A DNA stretch of 64,000 nt, taken from assembly GCA_002470465.1 (NCBI GenBank), contig DKMD01000017.1:62001-126000 (forward strand), given 5' to 3'. The notes below the pieces were generated by a model, which ran no database searches, was not told the DNA's origin, and saw only the letters and a program-made list of their open reading frames with translations. The translations under genes were made by a program, and so were the position numbers. The DNA is from Pluralibacter sp. UBA7423. GTDB taxonomy: Bacteria; Pseudomonadota; Gammaproteobacteria; Enterobacterales; Enterobacteriaceae. This document shows positions 35,685 to 45,188 of the stretch, in pieces (the first letter of the stretch is position 1; each line of letters opens with the position of its first letter).

Positions 35685-36371
35685 CTATTCTTCGCTAAAC
35701 CAGTCGCGGTTTTCCTGCCGAATCAACAGCACCGACTCGCTGATCTCCTGCAAATGTACGGTCATCGCTTTATCGACTGCATCAACGTCCCGTTTCTCCA
35801 GCGCGCTGAAAATGTCCTGATGCTGGCGCAGCAGCATATCCGGGGAGGAGACGTGGTCCAGGCTCATATAGCGCACGCGGTCGATGGCGGCTTTGATATT
35901 TTCGATGGTATCCCACGCGAGTTGGCAATCGGCAATTTGCGACAGCCGCTGGTGAAACTCGTCATCAAGCATAAAGAAGTCGTTAATCTGCTGTCTGTCG
36001 ATGGCAATTCTTTGCTGGTGCAGGTCTTGCTCTAACTGATAGCACTGCGCATCGGTGATGAGCGTGGCCGCGCGGCGCACCACGGCACATTCGATGGCCT
36101 GGCGCACAAAACAGCCGTTGCGCACCTGTGAGAGCGAAATTTTGTTCACGTAGCTGCCACGCTGTGGGCGAATCTGAATCAGACCGTTTTCGGCAAGCTT
36201 AATAAAGGCTTCACGGACGGGCTGACGCGATACGTTGAACCTGACTGACACTTCTTTCTCAGACAGCGGCGTGCCCGGCGCTATCAGGCAATGCACGATA
36301 TCCCGGCGCAAAATACGGTAGATTTGCTGGTTAACGGGCTGTGTCGGATTGAGTTGCGATTCTGCGGTCAT
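35685..36371 (-). CDS. rspR: GntR/FadR-type repressor RspR
   Basis: This 228-residue regulator has a winged helix (residues about 14–78; [20 protein letters not shown]) and an FCD ligand domain containing [12 protein letters not shown], whose histidines usually bind a metal and a sugar acid. The length equals that of E. coli RspR (YdfH), which represses rspAB. It is convergent with ydfI and likely binds the repeated CTTGTATGGTAGT element of this cluster; the effector may be mannonate or fructuronate. Confidence 0.9.
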   Translation of the reverse strand: MTAESQLNPTQPVNQQIYRILRRDIVHCLIAPGTPLSEKEVSVRFNVSRQPVREAFIKLAENGLIQIRPQRGSYVNKISLSQVRNGCFVRQAIECAVVRRAATLITDAQCYQLEQDLHQQRIAIDRQQINDFFMLDDEFHQRLSQIADCQLAWDTIENIKAAIDRVRYMSLDHVSSPDMLLRQHQDIFSALEKRDVDAVDKAMTVHLQEISESVLLIRQENRDWFSEE

Positions 36372-36463
36372 TGCTCTGTCTTGATCCTGAAAGAAGTGTG
36401 TTATTTTACGCTGATTTTAACGCTGCGCCCAGCCCGGCACGTAGCCGGGAGGGCAGAACGGTA

Positions 36464-37213
36464 TCAACCCTGACGGTGGACGCTCAGCCCGGCGTAGGTC
36501 TGGCTGACCGGCATCATTTCAAGGGTATTGATGTTGACGTGTTTTGGCAGCGTTGCCACCCACCACACGGCTTCGGACACATCTTCCGCAGACAGCGCAT
36601 TGGCGTTCTCATAGGTTTTCCCGACTTTTGCATCGTCGCCCTTAAAGCGAACGTTGGAAAACTCGGTGCCGCCTACCAGGCCTGGTTCGATGTCGGTGAC
36701 GCGAACGGCGGTGCCGTGCAGATCGGTGCGCAAATTCAGGCTGAACTGGCGAACGAACGCTTTGGTCGCGCCGTAAACGTTGCCGCCCGCATATGGCCAG
36801 CTGCCGGCAGTTGAGCCGATATTGATGATGTGGCCGGCGTTACGCTCCACCATGCCCGGCAGCACCGCGCGGGTCATGTAGATCAGACCTTTGTTGTTGG
36901 TGTCGATCATGGTTTCCCAGTCATCAACGTTCGCTTTTTGCGCAGGCTCCATGCCCAGCGCCAGCCCGGCGTTGTTGACCAGAATATCGATGTTGCGCCA
37001 GTCGGCGGGGAGGCCGGAAATCATCTCTTCAATCGCCGCACGGTTGCGGACATCGAGCTGTGCGGTTAACAGGTTATCGCCGAGTTCCTCTTTCAGCTCC
37101 TGCAGGCGCTCGTGGCGGCGACCCGTGGCAATCACTTTATGACCATTAGCGATAAAACGGCGGGTGATGCTTTCACCAAACCCGGCGGTGGCTCCGGTAA
37201 CGAGTACAATCAT
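36464..37213 (-). CDS. ydfG: NADP-dependent 3-hydroxy acid dehydrogenase YdfG
   Basis: This 249-residue short-chain dehydrogenase has the cofactor motif TGATAGFG, NNAGLALG, and the catalytic Ser-Tyr-Lys set (GSTAGS and YGATK). E. coli YdfG oxidises L-allo-threonine and 3-hydroxy acids and reduces malonic semialdehyde. It follows rspR in the E. coli order but has its own upstream region. Annotation by family and position is firm. Confidence 0.93.
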   Translation of the reverse strand: MIVLVTGATAGFGESITRRFIANGHKVIATGRRHERLQELKEELGDNLLTAQLDVRNRAAIEEMISGLPADWRNIDILVNNAGLALGMEPAQKANVDDWETMIDTNNKGLIYMTRAVLPGMVERNAGHIINIGSTAGSWPYAGGNVYGATKAFVRQFSLNLRTDLHGTAVRVTDIEPGLVGGTEFSNVRFKGDDAKVGKTYENANALSAEDVSEAVWWVATLPKHVNINTLEMMPVSQTYAGLSVHRQG

Positions 37214-37363
37214 TCTTCCTGTTCCTCAATGCTTTAACTGAACTCATACCATAGCACGCACCGCTGGCCATCGTTAACGGAACTTTGTTTCCAGTCACAT
37301 CGTACAGTGAGGGGGGAATCGGCTATTGTATTGACCAGGGAAAAATGCTGAAGAGGAGAGCAG

Positions 37364-37888
37364 ATGAAAATTTTTACCGTTATGAAGGATGGCGCTCTTA
37401 AGCCTCAGCAGGGAAGAAGCGTGGTGGCAGAGTTTGAAGACGGCAAAATACTGGAACTGACGGATAGTCAGCAACCTTTGCCTCCGGCCATACCCGACGG
37501 TATGACTATCTGGGGAGGGCGGGAACCCTCAGAGCACGCGCCAGCCATAAAACACGCCCAACTTAATATTACTTCCGTGGCCGCCAATGGGATTATCGTC
37601 GCGCCGTGCCGTGAAAACGTAATGAGCCCCATAAAAATGGATCTGTTCATTTCTGAAAACAATGGCCATCTGATTCCACTGACAAGTAAAAATGTGGTGA
37701 TAGAGCTTAACAATGGGAAAACCCTCGAAGTCGTGGAAGACTACGCTAAAAAGGGGCTGCTCATCTGGGGTGGGCGTGAACCCGTATCCGGGCTTACGCT
37801 CAACGAAGCAAAGGAGAGAACCGAGTCTCTGGGGATTTACCCTTTAGCGGCCAATATGATTCACGTTTTTGCGTACAGGCTGGGGTAG
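37364..37888 (+). CDS. Hypothetical protein with twofold internal repeat
   Basis: The 174 residues contain two similar halves. VVAEFEDGKILEL and IWGGREP (residues 20–55) recur as VVIELNNGKTLEV and IWGGREP (111–140). LNITSVAANGIIVAPCR (67–83) recurs as LGIYPLAANMIHVFAYR (156–172). There is no signal peptide, so it is probably cytoplasmic. An AGAGGAGAG ribosome-binding site precedes the ATG. It lies between ydfG and dcp, a place without a gene in E. coli. No family recognised. Confidence 0.75.
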   Translation: MKIFTVMKDGALKPQQGRSVVAEFEDGKILELTDSQQPLPPAIPDGMTIWGGREPSEHAPAIKHAQLNITSVAANGIIVAPCRENVMSPIKMDLFISENNGHLIPLTSKNVVIELNNGKTLEVVEDYAKKGLLIWGGREPVSGLTLNEAKERTESLGIYPLAANMIHVFAYRLG

Positions 37889-37967
37889 TTGCTCAGGCCA
37901 GTGAAATCATTGCGATTTATCAAGGGGTTGCCTAATCTAAGGAAAATCCTGCGTTCCGGAGTAAGAG

Positions 37968-40013
37968 ATGAGCTCAGAAAACCCGTTTTTGACCGTAAGC
38001 CTGCTGCCGTATCAGGCACCGAGATTTGATTTGATTGAGGATCAACACTACCGTCCGGCCTTTGATGAAGGCCTGCGGCGCAAGCGGGCAGAGATTGCTG
38101 CCATTGCCGGCAACCCACATACGGCCACTTTCGAAAACACCTTTGAGGCGCTGGAAAAAAGTGGTGAGCTGCTGGAGCGCGTCACATCGGTCTTTTTTGC
38201 GATGACCAACGCTCACACGAACGACACGCTCCAGCAGCTTGATGCCCAGTTTTCTGCCGAACTGGCGGAGCTTGCCAACGATATCTATCTGAATGACGTG
38301 CTTTTCGCCCGCGTCGAGCAAGTCTGGCAACAGCGTGAAGCGCTGGGTCTGGATGCTGAATCGAAGCGCCTGGTGGAGGTAGTTTATCAACGCTTTATTC
38401 TCTCAGGCGCGAAGCTCGGCGCACCGCAAAAAGCGCAGCTGCGTGAGCTGAATACCGAAGCCGCCACCCTCAGCACCCGATTCCACCAGAGCCTGCTGGC
38501 TGCGGCCAAATCTGGCGGGCTGGTGCTGGATTATCGCCATCAGTTGGACGGTCTGACGGAGGAAGAAATTTCCGCCGCCGCCAGCGCCGCGGTGGAGAAA
38601 GGGCTGAATGACAGATGGTTGATTCCGCTGCTGAACTTCACTCAGCATCCGATGCTCGCGCAGCTTCGCGACCGACAGACCCGTGAAAATCTGTTCAGTG
38701 CGGGCTGGATGCGTAACGAGAAGGGCGATCGCAACGATACCCGGGCCCTTATCCTGCGACTGGTGAACGTACGGGCTGCGCAGCCAAAACTGCTTGGTTA
38801 TCCGGATTATGCAAGCTGGAGCATGGCGGATCAGATGGCGAAAACGCCGGAAGCCGCCTTCAGCTTTATGCGTAAAATTGCCCCTGCAGCTCGTGCCCGG
38901 GCGGAGCGTGAACTGGCAGATATTCAGCATATTATCGACGAGCAGCAGGGCGGATTTACCGCTCAGGCCTGGGACTGGACGTACTACGCCGAGCAGGTGC
39001 GTCTGGCCCGCTACTCTCTGGACGAAGCCCAAATTAAGCCTTATCTCGAGCTGAACCGCGTGCTGACGGAAGGCGTGTTCTGGGCGGCCTCCACGCTGTT
39101 TGGCATCCGTTTTGTCGAGCGCTTTGATATCCCCGTCTACCATCCTGATGTCCGGGTCTGGGAAATTTTTGACGCCAATGGTGAAGGGCTGGCGCTGTTC
39201 TACGGCGATTTCTTTGCCCGTGATTCCAAAGGCGGTGGCGCGTGGATGGACAACTTCGTTCAGCAGTCCACGCTGCTGGCACAGCGGCCGGTAATCTACA
39301 ACGTCTGCAACTATCCAAAGCCGATGCCGGGTCATCCTGCATTGCTGAACTGGGATGATGTCGTCACGCTGTTCCATGAATTCGGCCACACGCTGCACGG
39401 TTTGTTCGCCACTCAACGCTATCCTGGCCTTTCCGGGACCCGCACGCCGCGTGACTTTGTGGAGTTCCCCTCACAGATCAATGAGCACTGGGCACGTCAT
39501 CCGCAGGTGTTTGTGCGCTTCGCCCGTCACTGGCAGACAGGTGAACCGATGCCGGATGCATTACGCGACAGCATGATGCGTGCAGCCACTTTCAATAAGG
39601 GCTACGACATGAGCGAACTGGTTATTTCAGCGCTGCTCGACATGCACTGGCATAGCCTGAATACCGACAGCCTTCCCGATGACGTAAACCTGTTCGAACA
39701 GCAGGCCATTGAGGCTGAAGGACTCACTATGGCAGCCGTGCCGCCACGCTACCGCAGCAGCTATTTTGCGCATATTTTTGGCGGCGGCTATGCGGCGGGC
39801 TACTACGCCTATATCTGGACGCAAATGCTGGCAGATGACGGCTATCAGTGGTTTGTGGAGCAGGGTGGATTAACCCGTGAAAACGGTCAGCGCTTCCGCG
39901 AAGGTATTTTGTCGCGCGGAAACAGCAGCGATCTGGAAGCGCTTTACCACAGCTGGCGCGGGCACGATCCACGCCCGGAACCGATGCTGAAAAACCGCGG
40001 GCTGAGTGAATAA
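37968..40013 (+). CDS. dcp: Dipeptidyl carboxypeptidase Dcp
   Basis: This 681-residue M3-family zinc peptidase removes C-terminal dipeptides from oligopeptides. The zinc motif HEFGHTLHG lies near residue 469. The length equals that of E. coli Dcp. There is no signal peptide. The start follows CGGAGTAAGAG. It is monocistronic, with an intrinsic terminator 30 bases after the stop. Confidence 0.95.
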   Translation: MSSENPFLTVSLLPYQAPRFDLIEDQHYRPAFDEGLRRKRAEIAAIAGNPHTATFENTFEALEKSGELLERVTSVFFAMTNAHTNDTLQQLDAQFSAELAELANDIYLNDVLFARVEQVWQQREALGLDAESKRLVEVVYQRFILSGAKLGAPQKAQLRELNTEAATLSTRFHQSLLAAAKSGGLVLDYRHQLDGLTEEEISAAASAAVEKGLNDRWLIPLLNFTQHPMLAQLRDRQTRENLFSAGWMRNEKGDRNDTRALILRLVNVRAAQPKLLGYPDYASWSMADQMAKTPEAAFSFMRKIAPAARARAERELADIQHIIDEQQGGFTAQAWDWTYYAEQVRLARYSLDEAQIKPYLELNRVLTEGVFWAASTLFGIRFVERFDIPVYHPDVRVWEIFDANGEGLALFYGDFFARDSKGGGAWMDNFVQQSTLLAQRPVIYNVCNYPKPMPGHPALLNWDDVVTLFHEFGHTLHGLFATQRYPGLSGTRTPRDFVEFPSQINEHWARHPQVFVRFARHWQTGEPMPDALRDSMMRAATFNKGYDMSELVISALLDMHWHSLNTDSLPDDVNLFEQQAIEAEGLTMAAVPPRYRSSYFAHIFGGGYAAGYYAYIWTQMLADDGYQWFVEQGGLTRENGQRFREGILSRGNSSDLEALYHSWRGHDPRPEPMLKNRGLSE

Positions 40014-40042
40014 CATCTCATGTTGGCGTAAGCGTTACGTGA

Positions 40043-40064
40043 AAGACCCTCCGGGGTCTTTTTT
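40043..40064 (+). terminator. Intrinsic terminator of dcp
   Basis: AAGACCC-TCCG-GGGTCTT is followed by a run of T. It lies between the convergent dcp and autotransporter genes. Confidence 0.85.
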
Positions 40065-40126
40065 GCGTCAGTCGTCAGCAAGCGAACAGGCGGTGCCGTT
40101 CGGCCCGCCGCTTTCGCCGATGTAAG

Positions 40127-43100
40127 TCAGAACTGATAGTTAATGCCTATGCCTCCTCCGGCTTCGTCGCTGAAAAGCGTACCGGTACGGTAGCTCATTC
40201 TGGCGCTGGCCGACCAGTTCGCCGCGAGCTGTCCCTGGAGCCCCAGCTCTGCAAGCATGCTGCTGTCGGTGCCCTCCCTGTAGGACCTGCTTCCGTGACT
40301 GTCGGTAAGCATCAGCGTGGATCCTCCTTCATCACCTGAATATTGCCAGGCGAGATCGGCCGTTACCGCCAGCGGCAATTCGCCCAGCGGCTTACTTGCT
40401 GACAGGCCGGAGGCAAAGCGCCAGGGCGTTCCGGAACTTAGCGAAATTCGGGCATCTTTCCCTGTCATCGAATAGCCGGAAACCGCAGCAGCACCCAGCT
40501 CCGCGTATGGGGTCAACGTGAATCCCCATGGGCTGACCGGAAGCCGGTAGCCTGTGCGCAGGCTGGCGGCCAGAATGTCGCTGTCCTGTTTCTGTTTCCC
40601 CATCTCCAGAGAGGGATCGAGGCTAAAGTCCTGTGTCAGGCGCATATACTGGGCTGAAAGATCGACGCTCAGTCCCTGGCTTTCCCAACCGTAGTAGGCA
40701 CCTGCGGCATAGAGGTTATGCTGCTCGCGTCCAGCGCCTTTGACGTTGCCCTGAGTAATGCTGGCGCTGAGTCCATACAGCTGGTTATCGACAAAATTGT
40801 CTACGCCCACGTTCAGCACGCTGCGGGTGATATCCGACCGGCCATATCCACCGCGCGTTTGCTCTATGTTTGCCCAGGCCCCGTCCGGTGACTCCGCCTG
40901 GTGCAGCTGACGCGGGCGGCTCTGAAGCTCATTCGATGCTCTGTCCAGAAGATAGCGGCGCGTGTCCATCAGCGTCCGCGTATCCTGAATAAGGCGGAGA
41001 TTATCGCTGGCAATCAGCCAGCTTCCCTTGTCGCTGTCTGGTGCAGGTTTTTCATCCGGCTTAGCTTCTGGTGACGGTTTTACCTCGTGGCCATCGTCCG
41101 GTGAGGCGGTGTTGTTATCAGGCGGAGTGTTACTACCGTTGTCCGATGGGGTTGCGTTGCCGTTATCAGACGGAATATCACTGCCGTTATCCGGTGGGGT
41201 GGTGTCGTCATCAGGTTTGTGTTCCTCCTCACCGCGAAGCAGCCACCGTACTCGCCCGTCAGCATCCTGAATTTGATAGTCAGGGGTGTAGAGCGTGAAG
41301 CCGCGAGGCATCGAGGCCAGACGGAAGTAGTCGTGGCTCGTTCCTCCTGGCGCGTCGGCGAACACCACGTTCTGTTTTAGCGACGATAAATTCTGAATAT
41401 CGCCCTCGGGCACTATATTCAGCGTATTGCTGCCGCCGGTGACTTTATTGCGGATCGTCAGCGTATCGCTGGTTCCGGCGGCGGCATCCAGACCTAAGCT
41501 CAGCAGCGCGCCCGTGGCGTTGAGTTCGTCGACCGTCAGTGTTTTGGCGCGCCAGGCGGCGTTCTGTGCCGGTAAAAAAGAGATTCGGCTTCCCGACACC
41601 GCGGCCAGAGATGAGACCGTGCTGCTGTCCGTCATTTGCCACAGGGAGGTTTTCGCCATGTTCATGCTGCTCTGCGCCTGGCCGCTGAGCATACCCTGCC
41701 AGGCGACTTTACCAAGCTGGAGGTACGCGCCGTTGTCGAGAGTAATATCGCCCCGGAGAGTGCTCTGCGGCAGGGCATCTGCCACCGCCTGCGAAAGAGG
41801 GGTCTGGCCACAGCTGGCATCAGCGGCGTTTATCACGGCAAAGCAGCGCCACAACGGTGAGCCGCCGTCTTCTGCATCACGATACCCCAGCATAATCTGT
41901 GCCCCGTTGGCGGCGTTGATATTCGCATCTACCCGGGCCCAGGTACCGACCTGCAGGGCGGCACCCGGTTGAACGTTGATGGCACGGGCCCTGAAATCGG
42001 CGGTCTGCCAGTCGTCGTCATAGACCACGCTCCCCGCATGGGGAACCGGCTGACCGGAGAGCAGCAGCGTTCCGGCCTTCACGTTAATGGTGCCGTTGAT
42101 GTTCGAGCCGCCGGTCAGTGCCATCACCGAACGGGTGCTTTCAGGCATCGCTACGTTGAGGTTCAGTGTGCCCTGGGAGCGTGTCGGATCCCGCTCGCCG
42201 AGGAAGCCCCGGAACACCAGACGATTGCGCTCCCCTGTAATCACAGAGACGGCCTGCTCCTGATTTTCTCCCATATATTCCCAGGTATCAGTACTCATTC
42301 CGTCTGTCGGGAAATAGGAGTAGGAGGACTTTTTCAGTCGGAAATACTCGGTCTTATGGCTGTGGGGATTGTTATAGACATAAAGATCGCCGGGCGTTCC
42401 TTTACGGGCCGAGGTCCAGCTGTGTATCTCTGTTTCATCCCGGGAGTGGCCCGTCAGCGTGAGCGTGGAGGCGGCAGAAAGGCTATGGTTTATCAGCGTG
42501 GCGCCGTCATCAGTGTGGTTTATCTCCCGAAAGCTGAGGCTGGTGCCGTTTAAATCCAGCGAGCCGCCGCGGTAGCCAAAAAAGATAGCATCGGGGCTGA
42601 CCTGATTCGCATCGCCGAGCACCACCGTTGGGCGTCCGCTGACCAGAGTGACGGAGGAGAATGCCTGCTTGTTTCCCGCGCCGTCCGGCTGCTGGTCAAG
42701 TACGACGGTGCCGTCACCGGTGTTCAGGGAGCCAGGGTTAATTCCGATAGCGTTGACGCGCAGCGTTCCTTTGCCGATCTTATGCAACGCATCACTGGCA
42801 ACGCCATTGACTCCCCACAGAACCTGGCGTCCTGCATCGACCTCAATCCCGCCTCCTGCCCAGGTTGCCGCCGGATTGCTACCGGGCTGAACGGCGTAAT
42901 CGGCAGAAAACTGTAGCTTACCGGCACCCATATTAATGGCGTCGTCAAGCATAAGGCGGCCGCCGGCGCCGTTAAAGCGAAGATCTTTAGTTGCGTCAAG
43001 CTCCTCATTGCTCGCCTGTGACGGGGCCAGATTTTTATATTTTTCAGCAAGCCCCGCCCAGCGCCAGCGGCTGCTGCCCTGGGTGATAGCATCCTGCGCC

Positions 43101-43988
43101 CAGAGGATGTCTCCGGTACCGGTTGTATCGGTGACATCGGGAACGCTATTTATGGCCGGGATATCCTGCAGATAATTATCCGGTATGTACTCTGCGCCAC
43201 TGATGCGTTGGTAGATGCCTTTGTTACTGATGCTGGCGTGATGTACGCCCGCCAGCTTCCACATTTCTTCCAGTTCGTCATAAACGAAAATTGGGCTTCC
43301 GCTATCGCCACTAATCGCGGCGGCACTGAAAGGGGTGGAGTTTGGGGTATCCGGCCCGTCGTTCTTCCAGCGCAGGGTGCCATCCGGCAGAGTCACTGAG
43401 GCGTTAGCGAAGGTACCGCCGCTTTTCCACTTGTACGCACCGGCGATCGCCAGTTCCTCGGTTTGTTTGATCGTCGCTGATTTGCTTCTGCGTGCCGCCG
43501 CCGGTGCGGGCATACCAGTAATAGCGCGCCCGGTCGCCTGAACGAATAGTGGATTTATCGACGATGGTCGCCGGGGCTGCATCCGTCACGACTTTATTCA
43601 GGCGGGGAAGGTGGAAGTCGATATTGGATATCTGGCTTTCATTTCGGTTGATGAGCTTATAGCTGGCCGCGTATTTTGCACCATTGCCAAATGAGACGCT
43701 TTGATACCCTGTATTATGGCGAACGCTGGCAACATAGGAAGGCGAAACCAGCGTGGAATAGCCGCCGTTTACGACCATTCCGAAATCAGGAATACGAAAT
43801 TGCAGATAGTCATCAAGCGTGCCGTCCTTTCGATATACCGGTATATGGGTAGCTCCAACCTGGTATTTACCCAGATTTTCTCCGAAGTCCCTGTAGTCCT
43901 GAACGGAAATATCATGGCGCATAACGCTGGCGCACGTTCCGGCAGAAACCGCCAGGGAACAATAAAAGAGCGTGTTTATTTTTTTCAA
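40127..43988 (-). pseudogene. S6-type serine protease autotransporter, frameshifted
   Basis: Two overlapping frames make one SPATE/IgA-protease-like autotransporter of about 1,270 residues. The first frame (43988–43404) has a signal peptide, the domain start RDFGENLGKYQVGA, the catalytic histidine in VASVRHN and the aspartate region LNKVVTDAAPA. The second frame (to 40127) has the catalytic serine in SGDSGSP, a beta-helix passenger, a Pro-Asp-Asn-rich linker, and a C-terminal 12-strand barrel ending INYQF. The switch lies near 43468–43478: removing one base restores ISDD-KQTEELAIAGAYKW, the family pattern. As read, the protease is split between Asp and Ser and no full product is made. A sequencing error or recent mutation is possible, because the rest is intact. 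Confidence 0.8.
41100..41220. repeat. Degenerate repeats coding a PDNGS-type linker
   Basis: About five copies of a 27-bp motif on the minus strand encode variants of PPDNGS(N/D). They lie between the passenger and the barrel of the autotransporter. They are prone to length change by slippage. Confidence 0.6.
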
Positions 43989-44790
43989 AGCTAAGCCTTA
44001 GTATCCATCAATTATTTTTATTATTCCGAAGAGGGGCAATATGGCTTCAGGAGTGATAGTGCGCGATAATTCTCCCTGAGGTACTGCACTCCATTTTTGC
44101 AAACCCACATCCGAATGTGTGTGCATATTTCTGCTGCCGTGGCGGCGCCACAGAAATTAAATATAGCCGCAGCGGTCAGGCTGAAAGGTGGAATGTATCC
44201 TGGCAATGAGCGCGGATCGTGTCAATGGCGAACAGACTAAGGGAACGGGCAGATTACGTCATTGCGGGCCAGCGGAAAGAAAGTAAATATGTAGCAATGC
44301 TTAACAAGCTGAGCGGAAGCCAAATAGCCTTCATCGGCAAATAATAGCCAGATTGTGGCTGGCATCGGATGTTAGTTCGCCTGACTTTGATGAGCGTTTT
44401 TCTGAAGAGGATCCTTTTTTAGGAATATTCCACAGGAATGATTAGTGACGTTTTATTTATTTCCCCCGGCCTGCGTGATTAGCAGCTGTAACCTTCCGTT
44501 TTTTTTCAGAATATTCTCGGGCTGGTTGATGCAACAGGAATATCAGGTAGCGGCGGGAAAAATTCAGTTTGAGTGCGGAAAGTTATCTGAAGTCATATAA
44601 GAAAGTGTCGAGTCCTGCGGTCTGCTCATTCCGTTCAGGTGCGCACTTTGTGTGCCTGTTCTCATGCTCTTCCGACGCTGCTGGCCAGGACAGCGCGACA
44701 GCCACACGAAGAAAAAGGCATGGCAAAGGGCGTGAGAGGCTGAACCCTGTTCGTTTAGTCTTTATTGAGGTTATGCGTGATAGGATTACA
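43989..44790. other. Gene-poor intergenic stretch
   Basis: About 800 bases between the autotransporter start and the candidate MgrR show no convincing gene. Short frames at 44225–44344 (plus, 39 codons) and 44021–44206 (minus, 61 codons) have weak ribosome-binding sites and atypical composition. The stretch near 44400–44520 is AT-rich and may hold decayed coding sequence. The autotransporter promoter should lie in 43989–44100. Confidence 0.5.
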
Positions 44791-44791
44791 T

Positions 44792-44890
44792 CACGATGCA
44801 ACCAGGCAAGGAATAGCCTGTACTGCAGACTAACCAAAACACAAATCTATCCATGCAAGCATTTACCGCCACACCGTTGGCGGTTTTTTT
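44792..44890 (+). ncRNA. mgrR: Candidate MgrR small RNA
   Basis: A TAGGAT -10 (44781–44786) would start a transcript near 44792. It ends about 99 bases later at a clear intrinsic terminator (ACCGCCA/TGGCGGT stem, then seven T). MgrR in E. coli is about 98 nt, PhoP-controlled, and encoded beside mgtS. CGTTTA-N5-TATTGA upstream (about 44751–44766) is only a partial PhoP box. The identity rests on length, terminator and neighbour; the sequence itself was not compared. Confidence 0.45.
44865..44890 (+). terminator. Intrinsic terminator of candidate MgrR
   Basis: A seven-base-pair stem ACCGCCA/TGGCGGT with loop CACCGT is followed by TTTTTTT. Confidence 0.85.
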
Positions 44891-44907
44891 CGTCTTTTTC
44901 GGGGCAA

Positions 44908-44943
44908 ATAAAAAGCCCCTTGCACAGACTGCAGCAAGGGGCT
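44908..44943 (-). terminator. Intrinsic terminator of mgtS
   Basis: On the minus strand AGCCCCTTGC and GCAAGGGGCT form a 10-bp stem followed by TTTTTATTT, 27 bases after the mgtS stop. It faces the candidate MgrR terminator. Confidence 0.85.
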
Positions 44944-44970
44944 GTTAAGGGTGGGGATTGTCAGTATTCA

Positions 44971-45066
44971 TCAGTCATCCCATTTATGGCTGAAATATGC
45001 AGCAAGGAAACCGGAAAAAACGATGATTCCTAATACTGCGATAAAGACATGCATATTTCCGAGCAT
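44971..45066 (-). CDS. mgtS: Small membrane protein MgtS (YneM)
   Basis: The 31-residue protein begins MLGNMHVFIAVLGIIV and ends AAYFSHKWDD. It matches E. coli MgtS nearly residue for residue. MgtS is an inner-membrane small protein made at low Mg2+ that protects the MgtA magnesium transporter from FtsH and also affects PitA. A TGGAGG ribosome-binding site lies six bases before the ATG. Upstream, GATTCG(T/G)TTA is directly repeated with a 14-bp period (about 45145–45168), a possible regulator site. Confidence 0.88.
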   Translation of the reverse strand: MLGNMHVFIAVLGIIVFSGFLAAYFSHKWDD

Positions 45067-45188
45067 GGTAACCTCCATTGAAATTAAAGTTAAACGATAA
45101 CGCCTCTCTTACCTTTTTTAGCCGCGATGAACACAGATTAACCGAATCAACCTAAACGAATCATGAATTATGTGGACTATTTTGTTAA

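Noticed and set aside
38403..39416. Minus-strand frame of 337 codons opposite dcp
   Set aside because: It is fully antisense to dcp and has no family features.
44021..44206. Minus-strand frame of 61 codons upstream of the autotransporter
   Set aside because: No convincing ribosome-binding site and no recognisable family; possibly decayed sequence.
44569..45033. Plus-strand frame of 154 codons
   Set aside because: It spans the candidate MgrR, its terminator, the mgtS terminator and part of mgtS in antisense; no coding features.
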